64,000 nucleotides of DNA from Lachnoclostridium sp. An14. GTDB lineage: Bacteria; Bacillota; Clostridia; Lachnospirales; Lachnospiraceae. The position numbers were made by a program, and so were the translations under genes. The stretch lies in NCBI RefSeq assembly GCF_002160755.1, contig NZ_NFLE01000010.1:1-64000 (forward strand), read 5' to 3'. The notes beneath the pieces are model-generated. The model ran no database searches and was not told the DNA's origin. It saw only the letters and a list, made by a program, of their open reading frames with translations. Positions 8,364-17,887 of this stretch are shown piece after piece; position 1 is the stretch's first letter, and every line of letters starts with the position of its first letter.

Positions 8364-9191
8364 ATGCCGGAACTGCCGGAAGTAGAAACCATGAAACGGG
8401 TGCTGGAGCCTCAGCTGACGGGGCGTACCATCCGGGACGTCACCGTAAACCGCCCGGAGGTGATCGCCCATCCCGCCACGGAGACGTTCTCTGAAATCCT
8501 CGCGGGACAGACCTTTTCCGCCATGGAGCGCCGCGGGAAATTCCTTTTGTTTCTCCTGGAAAGCGGGGACCGTATCGTCCTCCATCTGCGGATGACCGGC
8601 TGCATTCTGCTGGCGCCAAACGAATTTCCCATGGAAGCGCACACCCATGCCGTTTTTCATCTGGACGGCGGCCTGGAGCTGCGGTTTTCCGACACCCGCC
8701 GGTTTGGGCGGCTGTGGCTGATCCGGGCCGGGGAGACGGACGCATTCAGCGGGATCGCGAAACTGGGGCCGGAGCCCTTTGACTCCGTCCTTTCCGGCCC
8801 GTACCTGAAAGCCCGCTTAGGAACCAGGAAAAAAGCGGTGAAGGAATGCCTGATGGACCAGGGCGTCCTCGCCGGCATCGGAAATATCTACTCCGACGAG
8901 ATCCTCTTTGCCGCCCGCATCCACCCGGCCCGGCCCGCCAGGGACTTAAGCCCCGGGGAGTGGGAACGGCTGGCGGCGGCCATCCCGGAGCGCCTCTCCT
9001 ATTTTATCGAGAAAGACCGGCTTACGGCGGAGGAATATCTGGAAACCAAAGGAAAGGAGTACCGAAACGGCCCTTACCTTCAGGTTTACGGCCACGAGGG
9101 CGATCCCTGTCCCCTTTGCGGAGAACGGCTCTGCCGCCGGGTGATCGGCGGGAGAAGCAGCGTGTTTTGTCCTGGCTGTCAGAAGGAATAG
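8364..9191 (+). CDS. mutM: Formamidopyrimidine-DNA glycosylase (Fpg/MutM)
   Basis: A 275-residue base-excision repair enzyme that removes 8-oxoguanine and ring-opened purines and nicks the DNA. The start is fixed by the obligatory MPELPEVE N-terminus (Pro2 nucleophile, Glu3) and an AAAGGGGGAAG ribosome binding site. The helix-two-turn-helix region (MDQGVLAGIGNIYSDE) and the C-terminal zinc finger with CPLC and CPGC pairs are intact. It lies 82 bases after the radical SAM gene, separated by repeat copy 2. Confidence 0.95.
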   Translation: MPELPEVETMKRVLEPQLTGRTIRDVTVNRPEVIAHPATETFSEILAGQTFSAMERRGKFLLFLLESGDRIVLHLRMTGCILLAPNEFPMEAHTHAVFHLDGGLELRFSDTRRFGRLWLIRAGETDAFSGIAKLGPEPFDSVLSGPYLKARLGTRKKAVKECLMDQGVLAGIGNIYSDEILFAARIHPARPARDLSPGEWERLAAAIPERLSYFIEKDRLTAEEYLETKGKEYRNGPYLQVYGHEGDPCPLCGERLCRRVIGGRSSVFCPGCQKE

Positions 9192-9216
9192 GAACGACAG
9201 TTTCACCAGAGCAAAC

Positions 9217-9271
9217 GCGTATGCGGCGGGAACCCTCTGTCATTTCCCACAGGGATTCCCGCCGCATACGC
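9217..9271. terminator. Long hairpin between convergent genes
   Basis: GCGTATGCGGCGGGAA and its exact complement flank an inner CCCTCTGT/ACAGGG stem. It lies between mutM (plus) and the malic enzyme gene (minus) and probably ends both transcripts, though T-runs are weak on both sides. Confidence 0.55.
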
Positions 9272-9321
9272 TTATGTTTCACAGCATTTTTCTATCGAAG
9301 GCCTGCGCCCTCACGCCTATT

Positions 9322-10497
9322 TTACTTCTGTTCCCCGGACTCCCTGTTTTCACAGGCCGCCCTGGCTACGGCGCCGGCCACCACGTCGGCCACCTTTTTA
9401 TTTAAGGGAGACGGAATGATGTACTCCCGGCTCAACTCCTCCTCCGGGATCATGCCCGCGATGGCGTAGGCCGCCTGGCGTTTCATCTCCTCCGTGATCT
9501 CCTTTGCCCTCACGGAAAGGGCTCCCTTGAAGATGCCCGGAAATACCAGCACATTGTTGATCTGGTTGGGATAGTCAGAGCGCCCTGTGCCCACCACGGC
9601 TGCCCCGGCCTCCAGGGCCTCCTCCGGCATGATCTCCGGCACGGGATTGGCCATGGCAAAGACGATGCCGTCCTTCATGGAGCTTACCATCTCTCCGGTC
9701 ACCAGGCCGGGACGGGACACGCCGATAAAGACGTCCGCCCCCTTCATGGCATCCTTCAGACTTCCGTGCTCTCTGTGGAGATTGCTGATGTGGGAGATCT
9801 CCTCCTGTCCCGGATTCAGCCCCTCATCTCCCTCGCAGATGATTCCGTGAATGTCGCACATGATCACGTTTCCAAAGCCCATACCAAGCAGCAGCTTTCC
9901 GATGGCGATTCCCGCCGCCCCGGCCCCGTTGATCACGATCCGCAGCTCTCCCATCTTCTTTTTGGTCACCTTTATGGCGTTTAGCAGGGCCGCGGCCACC
10001 ACAATGGCGGTGCCGTGCTGGTCGTCGTGAAAGACCGGGATGTCGCACAGCTCCTTTAACCGCCGTTCGATCTCAAAGCAGCGGGGGGCGGCGATGTCCT
10101 CCAGATTAATGCCTCCAAAGCTTTTGGAAATCAGGAAAATGGTCTGCACCAGGGTGTCCACATCCTTGGAATCAATGCAGATGGGGAAGGCGTCCACTCC
10201 CGCGAACTCCTTAAAGAGCACGCATTTTCCCTCCATCACCGGCATTCCCGCCGCCGGCCCGATGTCTCCAAGCCCCAGCACTGCCGTTCCGTCGGTGATG
10301 ACCGCCACCAGGTTGTTCCGCCGGGTCAGCTCAAACGACTTGCTGTAGTCCGCGGCGATCTGGCGGCAGGGCTCTGCCACACCGGGGGTATAGAGCAGGG
10401 ATAAATCCTCGCTGGTCTCCACCGGTTTCCGGGATACCACCTCGATTTTTCCTCCCAATTCATAATGAAGCTCCAATGATTTCTGATTTACGTCCAT
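9322..10497 (-). CDS. Malic enzyme (malate to pyruvate, NAD(P)-linked)
   Basis: A 391-residue short-form bacterial malic enzyme, which decarboxylates L-malate to pyruvate with reduction of NAD(P)+. Family motifs are present: SLLYTPGVAEPC near residue 33, VITDGTAVLGLGDIGP near 66, FHDDQHGTAIV near 159 and a Rossmann glycine cluster INGAGAAGIA. It is the last gene of the nine-gene operon, 18 bases after fumC. In the proposed orotate pathway it yields pyruvate and returns the reducing equivalent spent by PyrD/PyrK. Cofactor preference cannot be read safely from sequence. Confidence 0.93.
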   Translation of the reverse strand: MDVNQKSLELHYELGGKIEVVSRKPVETSEDLSLLYTPGVAEPCRQIAADYSKSFELTRRNNLVAVITDGTAVLGLGDIGPAAGMPVMEGKCVLFKEFAGVDAFPICIDSKDVDTLVQTIFLISKSFGGINLEDIAAPRCFEIERRLKELCDIPVFHDDQHGTAIVVAAALLNAIKVTKKKMGELRIVINGAGAAGIAIGKLLLGMGFGNVIMCDIHGIICEGDEGLNPGQEEISHISNLHREHGSLKDAMKGADVFIGVSRPGLVTGEMVSSMKDGIVFAMANPVPEIMPEEALEAGAAVVGTGRSDYPNQINNVLVFPGIFKGALSVRAKEITEEMKRQAAYAIAGMIPEEELSREYIIPSPLNKKVADVVAGAVARAACENRESGEQK

Positions 10498-10515
10498 GTT
10501 TGTCCTCCCTTGTTC

Positions 10516-11880
10516 CTAAGCCATCTGTTCCGGATGAAAGACCTGGTCGAAGGTTTCCTCATCCAGAAATCCCAGGGCCACACAGGCCTCTTTCAGGGAA
10601 ATGTCCTCCTGGTACGCCTTTTTGGCGGTGACTGCCGCGCGGTCGTATCCGATGTAGGGGGCCAGCGCCGTCACTAACATCAACGAACGCCGCAGGTTCT
10701 CATCCATCTTCTTCCGGTTCGCCCGGATCCCCCTCACGCAGTGGAGCTCAAAGGACCGCATGGAATCCGCCAGCAGGCTCACAGACTGGAGGAAATTGTA
10801 GATGATCACCGGCATGAACACATTCAGCTGAAAATTTCCCTGGGAGGCCGCAAACCCTATGGCGCTGTCGTTTCCCATCACCTGCACGGCCACCATGGTC
10901 ACCGACTCACACTGAGTGGGGTTTACTTTTCCCGGCATGATGGAGCTGCCCGGCTCATTTTCCGGAATGGTGATCTCTCCTAAGCCGCACCGGGGGCCGC
11001 TGGCCAGCCAGCGGACGTCGTTGGCGATTTTCATCAGATCCGCTGCCAGGGCTTTCAGCGCCCCGTGGGCAAAGACGATGGCGTCCTTGCTGGTCAGGGC
11101 GTGGAATTTATTTTCCGCCGTCCGAAACTCTGCTCCCGTGATGGCGGAAACCTCCGCTGCCGCGGCCTGGTCAAACCCTTTCGGGGCGTTTAAGCCGGTG
11201 CCCACCGCCGTCCCGCCTAAGGCCAGCTCCTCCAGGCCGGAAAGGGAGGCCAGAATCATCCCACGGCTCTTTTCCAACATCCCTCTCCACCCGCTGATTT
11301 CCTGGGAAAAGCGGATGGGAGTGGCGTCCTGGAGATGGGTGCGCCCGCTCTTTACGATTCCTTCATTGTCCTTTTCCAGCTGCCGAAACCGGTCCGTCAG
11401 GCGGTCCAGCTCCGGCAGAAGGCGCTCCCTCACCTCCAGCACCGCCGCGATGTGCATGGCGGTGGGGAAGGTGTCATTGGAGCTCTGGGACATATTGACG
11501 TGGTCGTTGGGGTGGAGCAGTTTCTTTCCCGCCAGGAGATTTCCCCGGTTGGCGATCACCTCGTTCACATTCATGTTGGACTGGGTGCCGCTGCCCGTCT
11601 GCCAGACTGCCAGCGGGAAATGGCCCTCCAGCTTTCCCTCCAGGATCTCGTCACACACCTGGGAGATGTATCCCAGCCGCTCCTCATCCAGCTTTCCCAG
11701 CCGGTTGTTGGCGATGGCCGCCGCCTTCTTTAACACGGCGAAGGCACGGATCACCTCTCTGGGGATCTTTTCCGTCCCGATCTCAAAATTTTGCAGGCTC
11801 CTCTGGGTCTGGGCGCCCCAGTAGCGGTCAGCGGGCACCCGGACCTCTCCCATGGAATCCCGTTCCGTCCTGTATTCCAC
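10516..11880 (-). CDS. fumC: Class II fumarate hydratase
   Basis: A 454-residue class II fumarase, oxygen-stable, hydrating fumarate to L-malate. The superfamily signature GSSIMPGKVNPTQCES is near residue 317; the TQCE ending marks fumarase rather than aspartase. The N-terminus YRTERDSMGEVRVPADRYWG is family-typical. Only one base separates it from aspA upstream, and malic enzyme follows, so aspartate-derived fumarate would flow straight to malate and pyruvate. Confidence 0.95.
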   Translation of the reverse strand: MEYRTERDSMGEVRVPADRYWGAQTQRSLQNFEIGTEKIPREVIRAFAVLKKAAAIANNRLGKLDEERLGYISQVCDEILEGKLEGHFPLAVWQTGSGTQSNMNVNEVIANRGNLLAGKKLLHPNDHVNMSQSSNDTFPTAMHIAAVLEVRERLLPELDRLTDRFRQLEKDNEGIVKSGRTHLQDATPIRFSQEISGWRGMLEKSRGMILASLSGLEELALGGTAVGTGLNAPKGFDQAAAAEVSAITGAEFRTAENKFHALTSKDAIVFAHGALKALAADLMKIANDVRWLASGPRCGLGEITIPENEPGSSIMPGKVNPTQCESVTMVAVQVMGNDSAIGFAASQGNFQLNVFMPVIIYNFLQSVSLLADSMRSFELHCVRGIRANRKKMDENLRRSLMLVTALAPYIGYDRAAVTAKKAYQEDISLKEACVALGFLDEETFDQVFHPEQMA

Positions 11881-11881
11881 C

Positions 11882-13318
11882 TTACAGACCTCCCATCTTC
11901 TTCATCTGCTCGATTCCGGAGATGCCCGGTTCCGTCATGGAAAACGGGTCCAGGATGGCATCCAGCTGCTCCTTGGTCAGAAGCTGGCTCTTGATCACCA
12001 GCTCTCTCACCGGCGTTCCGGAGCGGATGGCTTCCTTGGCCATATCCGCCGCCTTCTCGTAGCCCACATAGGGGCAGATGGCGGTGATGATTCCCACGCT
12101 GTTTTCCACCATGTTCCGGCAGCGCTCCTCATTTGCCGTGATCCCGGCAATGCAGTTGTCCACCAGGGTGCGCACGGAGCAGGCGATGGTCTCAATGGAC
12201 TGGAACAGCTTGTAGAAGATAATGGGCTCGAAGGCGTTTAACTCCAGCTGCCCCGCTTCCGCCGCCATGGCCACCGTCATGTCGTTTCCGATCACGTGGA
12301 AGGCCACCTGGTTCACCACTTCCGGGATGACCGGATTGATCTTTCCCGGCATGATGGAGGAGCCGTTCTGTTTCGCGGGAAGGTTGATCTCTCCCAGGCC
12401 CGTTCTGGGGCCGGAGGACATAAGACGCAGGTCGTTGCACATTTTGGACAGATTTACGGCACAGGATTTGGTGATTCCGGAGCAGGCCACATATCCGTCC
12501 AGGTTCTGGGTGGCGTCGATGAGGTCGTATGCCTGCACCAGCTCCAGACCGGAAATGAGGGCAATGTTTTTCACCACCCGTCTCAGATACTGCACGTCCG
12601 CGTTGAGGCCCGTGCCGATGGCCGTCCCGCCCAGATTCAGGCTCCGCATCTCCTCTTTGGCCCGGTCAAACCGGTTGATGTCCCTGCGGATGGCGGTGGC
12701 GTAGGCGTGGAATTCCTGGCCGAGGCGGATGGGCACCGCGTCCTGAAGCTGGGTTCTGCCCATTTTGATCACGTGGTCGAACTCGCTGGCCTTTTCCATC
12801 AGCGCCTTATAGAGCCGCTCCAGCTCCGCCTGGGCCTTGTACAGCAGTTTCAGGGTCGTCAGCCTTCCGCAGGAGGGAAACACGTCGTTGGTGGACTGGC
12901 CGTAGTTTACGTGGTCGTTGGGGTTGACAATGGTATAGTCCCCCTTTTCCCCTCCCAGGATCTCAATGGCCCGGTTGGCGATGACCTCGTTGGCGTTCAT
13001 GTTCAGGGACGTGCCCGCGCCTCCCTGGATCGGGTCCACGATAAACTGGTCGTGGAGATTTCCCGCGATAATCTCGTCGCAGGCCTGCACGATGGCGTCC
13101 GCCCGCTTTTTGTCCAGCTGTCCCACCTCAAAGTTGGTGATGGCCGCCGCCTTTTTGATCTGGGCGAAACTGTTGATAAATTCCGGATGGATATTTAATC
13201 CGGTGATGGAAAAGTTTTCCGCTGCCCGCAGCGTCTGCACCCCGTAATAGGCGTCCTTGGGGATTTCCTTCTCCCCGATGGAATCGTGTTCCCTGCGGTA
13301 TGTAATCTCTTTCGACAT
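11882..13318 (-). CDS. aspA: Aspartate ammonia-lyase
   Basis: A 478-residue aspartase, which deaminates L-aspartate to fumarate and ammonia. The signature GSSIMPGKINPVIPEVV distinguishes it from fumarase (VIPE in place of TQCE). The start at 13318 follows AGGAGGGGATC; an in-frame extension upstream lies inside pyrD and is discarded. It sits between pyrD and fumC with a 13-base and a 1-base gap, so it is firmly within the operon. Here it would remove the nitrogen from aspartate made by carbamoyl-aspartate hydrolysis. Confidence 0.95.
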   Translation of the reverse strand: MSKEITYRREHDSIGEKEIPKDAYYGVQTLRAAENFSITGLNIHPEFINSFAQIKKAAAITNFEVGQLDKKRADAIVQACDEIIAGNLHDQFIVDPIQGGAGTSLNMNANEVIANRAIEILGGEKGDYTIVNPNDHVNYGQSTNDVFPSCGRLTTLKLLYKAQAELERLYKALMEKASEFDHVIKMGRTQLQDAVPIRLGQEFHAYATAIRRDINRFDRAKEEMRSLNLGGTAIGTGLNADVQYLRRVVKNIALISGLELVQAYDLIDATQNLDGYVACSGITKSCAVNLSKMCNDLRLMSSGPRTGLGEINLPAKQNGSSIMPGKINPVIPEVVNQVAFHVIGNDMTVAMAAEAGQLELNAFEPIIFYKLFQSIETIACSVRTLVDNCIAGITANEERCRNMVENSVGIITAICPYVGYEKAADMAKEAIRSGTPVRELVIKSQLLTKEQLDAILDPFSMTEPGISGIEQMKKMGGL

Positions 13319-13331
13319 GGCTGATCCCCTC

Positions 13332-14237
13332 CTATAAGATCCCTCTGATCTCCGAAATATTGGCAATGTGATTTTCTTCCAGATAGCGCTCCATCCCGTC
13401 AATGATGTCCATGGCAATGGCAGGATTCATAAACGATGCGGCTCCCACCTGGATGACGGTGGCCCCTGCCATGATAAACTCGATGGCGTCCTGCCAGGTG
13501 GAAATCCCGCCGATGCCCATGACGGGAATCTGCACCGCGTGGGCCACCTGGTGAACCATGCGCAGGGCGATGGGCTTGATGGCCGGGCCGGAAAGGCCGG
13601 CGTAAACATTGTCAAACACCGGTTTTCTTCTGCGGATGTCAATGGCCATGGCCAAAAATGTGTTGGTGAGGGACACGCCGTCGGCTCCCTCCTCCTCGCA
13701 GGCCCTGGCCAGCCCCACGATGTCCTCCGCGTTGGGGGAGAGTTTCACCACCAGCTTGTGGCGGCACGCCTTGCGGATCTCCCGGACCACCTGTCTGGCC
13801 ATCTCCGTCTTTACGCCGAAGTTCATGCCTCCCGCCTTCACGTTGGGACAGGAGATGTTCAACTCCAAAAGATCCAGGTCGCAGCCGTTTAACAGCTCCA
13901 CCGCCTCCAGATAGTCCTCCATGGAATGGCCGCCCAGGTTCACGATGTTTACCAGGTCCAGGCGGTTCATCCGGTCACAGTCGCACTCCATAAAGTGCTT
14001 CACTCCCGGATTTTCCAGGCCCACGCTGTTCATCACCCCGCTGGGAGTCTCCCAGACACGGATCCCGTCGTTTCCTCCCCTCGGATGAAGGGTCAGCCCC
14101 TTGGAGCAAAGCCCGCCCAGGCGCTGTATGTCAAAGTATTCTCCCATCTCTTTTCCGAACCCGCAGGTACCGGACGCCAGCGCCACCGGATTTTTAAAAT
14201 GAACGCCTGCGTAGTCGATTTCCAGCCTTTTACTCAT
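13332..14237 (-). CDS. pyrD: Dihydroorotate dehydrogenase, class 1B catalytic subunit
   Basis: A 301-residue FMN-binding TIM-barrel protein of the NAD-linked class 1B. The catalytic cysteine is visible at Cys130 in [12 protein letters not shown], as expected for class 1. The FMN phosphate-binding region [11 protein letters not shown] and GAATFM-like ending (GAASFMNP) are intact. The ATG overlaps the pyrK stop by 8 bases, so the two subunits are coupled. The enzyme is reversible; beside aspartase, fumarase, malic enzyme and an amidohydrolase it is proposed to reduce orotate with NADH. Confidence 0.94.
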   Translation of the reverse strand: MSKRLEIDYAGVHFKNPVALASGTCGFGKEMGEYFDIQRLGGLCSKGLTLHPRGGNDGIRVWETPSGVMNSVGLENPGVKHFMECDCDRMNRLDLVNIVNLGGHSMEDYLEAVELLNGCDLDLLELNISCPNVKAGGMNFGVKTEMARQVVREIRKACRHKLVVKLSPNAEDIVGLARACEEEGADGVSLTNTFLAMAIDIRRRKPVFDNVYAGLSGPAIKPIALRMVHQVAHAVQIPVMGIGGISTWQDAIEFIMAGATVIQVGAASFMNPAIAMDIIDGMERYLEENHIANISEIRGIL

Positions 14238-14943
14238 CCCCAAACACCTCACTTCCCAGCATTACTGGCCCGTCCTTGCAGGCCCTTTTGTTTCCGGCCG
14301 TCGTTTTGCACGTGCACACCAGGCACGCTCCGATGCCGCAGGCCATCCTGTTTTCCATGGAGACGTACAGAGGCGCCTTCGCTCCCACGGATCTGCACTT
14401 TTTATAGAGCACCTTCATCATGATCTCCGGTCCGCAGGTCATGATGACGTCGTACTGCAGGGGGTCAATGTCGTCTGTCACAAAGCCGCCTACGTTTAAG
14501 GTCACCTGATCCGCCACCTTTTCGTAGGAATCCACCAGGATGGCCTGGTCACTGAATCCCAGATAAATGTCCACCTTCGAGGCGGGATTTAATTTCTTTA
14601 AGGTTTTCGCCGTCAGGTACAGAGGGGCGATGCCCACGCCTCCCCCTACCAGGGCGATCTTTCCCTCCGCCTCCGGGAATCCGTTTCCGTGGGGGCCGTC
14701 CAGCTTGATCTCCGCTCCGGCCTTCAGCCCGGCAAATATCTCTGTGCCCTTTCCCACTACCTTATACAGGAAGGAAACACTGTGCTCATCGGCGTCAAAT
14801 ACGCTGATGGGCCGGGAGAGCAGGGGGTATTCCCCCCACGCCCGCAGCATATAGAACTGGCCCATGACCGCGTGATTTTCCTCCTCTACCTTCATCAGGA
14901 AAAAATCCTTTGACAATCTCTCATTTGATATAATCTTTGCCAT
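14230..14943 (-). CDS. pyrK: Dihydroorotate dehydrogenase electron-transfer subunit
   Basis: A 237-residue ferredoxin-reductase-like protein with FAD and NAD domains and a C-terminal [2Fe-2S] site. Cluster ligands are visible as Cys202, Cys207, Cys210 and Cys222 (C-x4-C-x2-C-x11-C). It moves electrons between NAD(H) and PyrD. The gene is joined to pyrD by an 8-base overlap and lies 10 bases after the SSS symporter gene, an unusual place for pyrK and one reason to read the operon as catabolic. Confidence 0.93.
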   Translation of the reverse strand: MAKIISNERLSKDFFLMKVEEENHAVMGQFYMLRAWGEYPLLSRPISVFDADEHSVSFLYKVVGKGTEIFAGLKAGAEIKLDGPHGNGFPEAEGKIALVGGGVGIAPLYLTAKTLKKLNPASKVDIYLGFSDQAILVDSYEKVADQVTLNVGGFVTDDIDPLQYDVIMTCGPEIMMKVLYKKCRSVGAKAPLYVSMENRMACGIGACLVCTCKTTAGNKRACKDGPVMLGSEVFGDE

Positions 14944-14953
14944 CTTCTCCTCC

Positions 14954-16402
14954 TCAAGCGCGCTCGCCGTTCCCCTTGGATGTCACCAGGGAGATCAGCA
15001 CCGTCAGCAGAATGTTTGTAAAGAAACCCCACATAAATCCAGGCCATCCAAGGGGCTGGACGTTTAAAATTCTCGTGGCGAACAGGATCACGATTCCCGC
15101 CGTCATACCGCAGGCCGCTCCCATCCTGGTGCACTTCTTCCAGTACAGTCCTAACAAAAAGGCGGGAGCCAGCTGCGCCAGTCCGGTGTAGGCCACGTCC
15201 TGAACGATCTGAACCAGAGTCTCCGGCGGGTTCAGGGCGATGACTCCGCACACGGCGGCGATCACCAGCACAATGGTACGGGAAAGGAGCATATTTTTCT
15301 TCTCGGAAATCATGCCCTTCTTGTTTAACAGGATCAGGTCCTGGGATACGATCTGGGAAGATACCAGCAGCATGGCGTTGATGGTGGAAATTCCCGCCGC
15401 GATGGCCGCCGCCATGACTAAGGCCGCGATAAACCACTTGGAATGAATGGTCATCATCACCGGCAGCACGTTGTCCGCCGCCCCGATCTGTTCCGGAGTC
15501 AGCAGCAGATGGCCTGCGAAACCGATAAACAGGGTGGCAAAGCCGTAGATCAGGATCTGGGATACGGGAATGCTGATGGCGGATTTTGCCAGGGCATTCT
15601 CATCCTTTGCCATCAGGGACTTCATCCACACATGGGGACAGAGCCAGATGCCGAAGGGAAGGACGATAAACTGCATGAACCAGTATTTTCCCGTGTATGT
15701 ACCTTTTGGGCCGGGCCGGGAGAGCAGCTCCGGAGCCGTCTCCGCCACCTGATGAAAGAGCTCCTGGATCCCTCCCACGGGAACCAGGGCAATCCAGGCG
15801 GCCACCACGATTCCCAAAAGGAGGATGATCGCCTGCACTGCGTCTAAGAGCACGACACCGCCGGCGCCGCCGATCAGCACGTAAAGCAGGGAGAAAATCA
15901 CTGACACCAGAATTGCCCACTGGTAGGAAATGGCATCTCCGCTGACAATGCTCATGGCCCTCGCGTTTCCCACGTACTGCATGGCCAGGAACACCATGGT
16001 CATGAGCACGGAAACACAGGAGGCAAACACCTTGATGTATTTGCTGTCATAGCGGTCCTGGAAATAATCTCCCAGGGACATATAGCCGTTTTTGATGGCC
16101 AGCTTGCGGATCTTATTTCCAAAGTAAACCACCATCAGGGCCACCCATACCTGGCTCAGCACAATGGCAATGTAGGAAACTCCGTGGGTGTAGTACATCC
16201 CCGGCGCGCCGAGAAAGGCAAAGGTACTCTGCATCGCGGCGATCATGGTCAGGGGAAGAAGGACGGAGCTTACGCCCCGGTTGGCCAGGAAAAAGCCCTC
16301 CGCGCTTTTCTGTTTCTTTTTCCTGCCGTTTAACACCGTGATCACCAGCATGGCGATCAGGTAGAACATAATAATTCCCAAGCTTAAGATTCCCGTATTC
16401 AT
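14954..16402 (-). CDS. Sodium:solute symporter (SSS family), candidate orotate importer
   Basis: A 482-residue SSS-family Na+ symporter with about 13 hydrophobic segments. The start at 16402 overlaps the stop of the small DUF3311-like gene (ATGA). The N-terminal SAEGFFLANRGVSSVLLPLT is the usual SSS TM1 region. Within the operon it lies between dihydroorotase and PyrK, so orotate, dihydroorotate or carbamoyl-aspartate is the most likely cargo; this is inferred from position only. SSS relatives paired with DUF3311 proteins often carry organic anions. Confidence 0.85.
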   Translation of the reverse strand: MNTGILSLGIIMFYLIAMLVITVLNGRKKKQKSAEGFFLANRGVSSVLLPLTMIAAMQSTFAFLGAPGMYYTHGVSYIAIVLSQVWVALMVVYFGNKIRKLAIKNGYMSLGDYFQDRYDSKYIKVFASCVSVLMTMVFLAMQYVGNARAMSIVSGDAISYQWAILVSVIFSLLYVLIGGAGGVVLLDAVQAIILLLGIVVAAWIALVPVGGIQELFHQVAETAPELLSRPGPKGTYTGKYWFMQFIVLPFGIWLCPHVWMKSLMAKDENALAKSAISIPVSQILIYGFATLFIGFAGHLLLTPEQIGAADNVLPVMMTIHSKWFIAALVMAAAIAAGISTINAMLLVSSQIVSQDLILLNKKGMISEKKNMLLSRTIVLVIAAVCGVIALNPPETLVQIVQDVAYTGLAQLAPAFLLGLYWKKCTRMGAACGMTAGIVILFATRILNVQPLGWPGFMWGFFTNILLTVLISLVTSKGNGERA

Positions 16403-16611
16403 TCTTCTTCCTCCTCTTTGCTGGACTCCACAAACCGCTTGCATACCCACAGCACAAATATCAGATTTACGATCATCAGCACCCACCAGTAGGCCAGCGA
16501 AAGCGGCAGCCAGCCAAACAGATAGGCCTGGGCCCCTTCCGTAAACGCAAAGGGCACTGCGCCCAGCAAATACAGGATCACGAAAATAATGCCGATTAAC
16601 TTATGATTCAT
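16399..16611 (-). CDS. Small DUF3311-like membrane protein, symporter partner
   Basis: A 70-residue protein with two hydrophobic helices and an acidic tail (KEEEEE). The central LFGWLPLSLAYWW resembles DUF3311 proteins, which are encoded next to SSS symporters. The start at 16611 is preceded by GAGGAGG; the first codons overlap the dihydroorotase end by 11 bases, and the stop overlaps the symporter start. It is probably an accessory subunit of the transporter. Confidence 0.75.
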   Translation of the reverse strand: MNHKLIGIIFVILYLLGAVPFAFTEGAQAYLFGWLPLSLAYWWVLMIVNLIFVLWVCKRFVESSKEEEEE

Positions 16612-17887
16612 TCCAATCCTCCTCATCTGTATATACCACTCTGCCCCGGCTGATGGTATATTTCACTTTTCCATACAATTCCATTCCGGTAAACGGGGAG
16701 TTCTCCGATTTTGAGTGGAATGTTTCCACCTTCCACTTTTCCCTCTCGTCAAAGACCACCAGGTCCGCCCTGCCGCCCACTTTGATGGACCCGCAGTCCA
16801 GATGGTAAAGGTTCGCCGGGTTTACCGTCATCTTTTCCAACAGGTGGGGCAGGGTCATATGGCCTTTCCGGACCAGGTTGGTAACGCCAAGGGCCAGGGC
16901 CGTCTCCAGACCGATCATGCCGCTGGGCGCCTCCCCGATGGGCCTCTGTTTCTCCTCCCTGCTGTGAGGGGCGTGATCTGTGGCGATCACGTCGATAACA
17001 TCCTCCTTCAGCCCCAGAATGAGGGCATACCGGTCTCCCTCCGTGCGCAGAGGCGGGTTCACCTTCGCCAGGGCCCCTCGTTCCAGCACAGCCTCCTCCG
17101 TCAGGGAGAAATGCTGAGGCGTCACCTCCGCCCACACCTTGACTCCCAGTTTCTTCATCATCCGGATCAGCTCCACGGAAACCCGGCTGCTGATATGCTG
17201 GATGTTGATCGTAGCCCCGGTCTTCCTGGCCAGAAGGCAGTCTCTGGCTATGAGCGTCTCCTCTGCCAGGCTGGAGGCTCCGGCCACCCCCACCGCCTGG
17301 GAAACCGCTCCCTCATTGACACCGGCGCTTCCCAGCAGGTTGGCGTCCTCCTCGTGGAAACTGATGGGCACCCCCAGCTCCCTCGCCTGCTTCATGGCCT
17401 CCAGCACCAGTTTCACGTCGCCGATGGGCATTCCGTCATCGGTGAAACCAATGGCTCCCGCCGCCTTCAGCGTTTCCATGTCCGTCAGTTCTTTGCCTTT
17501 AAGCCCCACCGTGACCGCTGCCGTATTGAATACCTGGACGGGAAGGCTCTCCTCCCGCCGGATCAAGTCCTCCAGCACCTCTTTGCTGTCCACCACCGGG
17601 TTGGTGTTTGCCATGCAGACCACGGTGGTGTAGCCGCCGGCCGCCGCGGCCCGGGCGCCGCTTTCAATGTCTTCCTTATAGGTGTAGCCCGGATCCCGGA
17701 AATGTACGTGGATGTCCACCAGGCCGGGAGCTACAATTTTCCCTTTGGCGTCGATCACCTTCTCGTACTCGTCGCCCTTGGGGAATTTTCCCATATCCGC
17801 GATCAGGCCGTCCTTGATGATAATGTCCAGCTTTTCGTCTGTACCGGACTTGGGGTCAATGACGCGGCCGTCTTTAATCAGAATCAT
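16601..17887 (-). CDS. pyrC: Dihydroorotase, class I
   Basis: A 428-residue class I dihydroorotase, which interconverts L-dihydroorotate and N-carbamoyl-L-aspartate. The metal-binding DIHVHFRDPG has His60 and His62, and the late ATDHAPHSREEK carries the catalytic aspartate. Its ATG overlaps the M20 amidohydrolase stop by 4 bases. Neither pyrB nor pyrE/F is nearby. With a carbamoyl hydrolase upstream, the ring-opening direction is the likely physiological one here. Confidence 0.94.
   Translation of the reverse strand: MILIKDGRVIDPKSGTDEKLDIIIKDGLIADMGKFPKGDEYEKVIDAKGKIVAPGLVDIHVHFRDPGYTYKEDIESGARAAAAGGYTTVVCMANTNPVVDSKEVLEDLIRREESLPVQVFNTAAVTVGLKGKELTDMETLKAAGAIGFTDDGMPIGDVKLVLEAMKQARELGVPISFHEEDANLLGSAGVNEGAVSQAVGVAGASSLAEETLIARDCLLARKTGATINIQHISSRVSVELIRMMKKLGVKVWAEVTPQHFSLTEEAVLERGALAKVNPPLRTEGDRYALILGLKEDVIDVIATDHAPHSREEKQRPIGEAPSGMIGLETALALGVTNLVRKGHMTLPHLLEKMTVNPANLYHLDCGSIKVGGRADLVVFDEREKWKVETFHSKSENSPFTGMELYGKVKYTISRGRVVYTDEEDWNES

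Noticed and set aside
12222-13247. Plus-strand frames opposite aspA and fumC
   Set aside because: Antisense shadows of two enzymes with complete family signatures on the minus strand.
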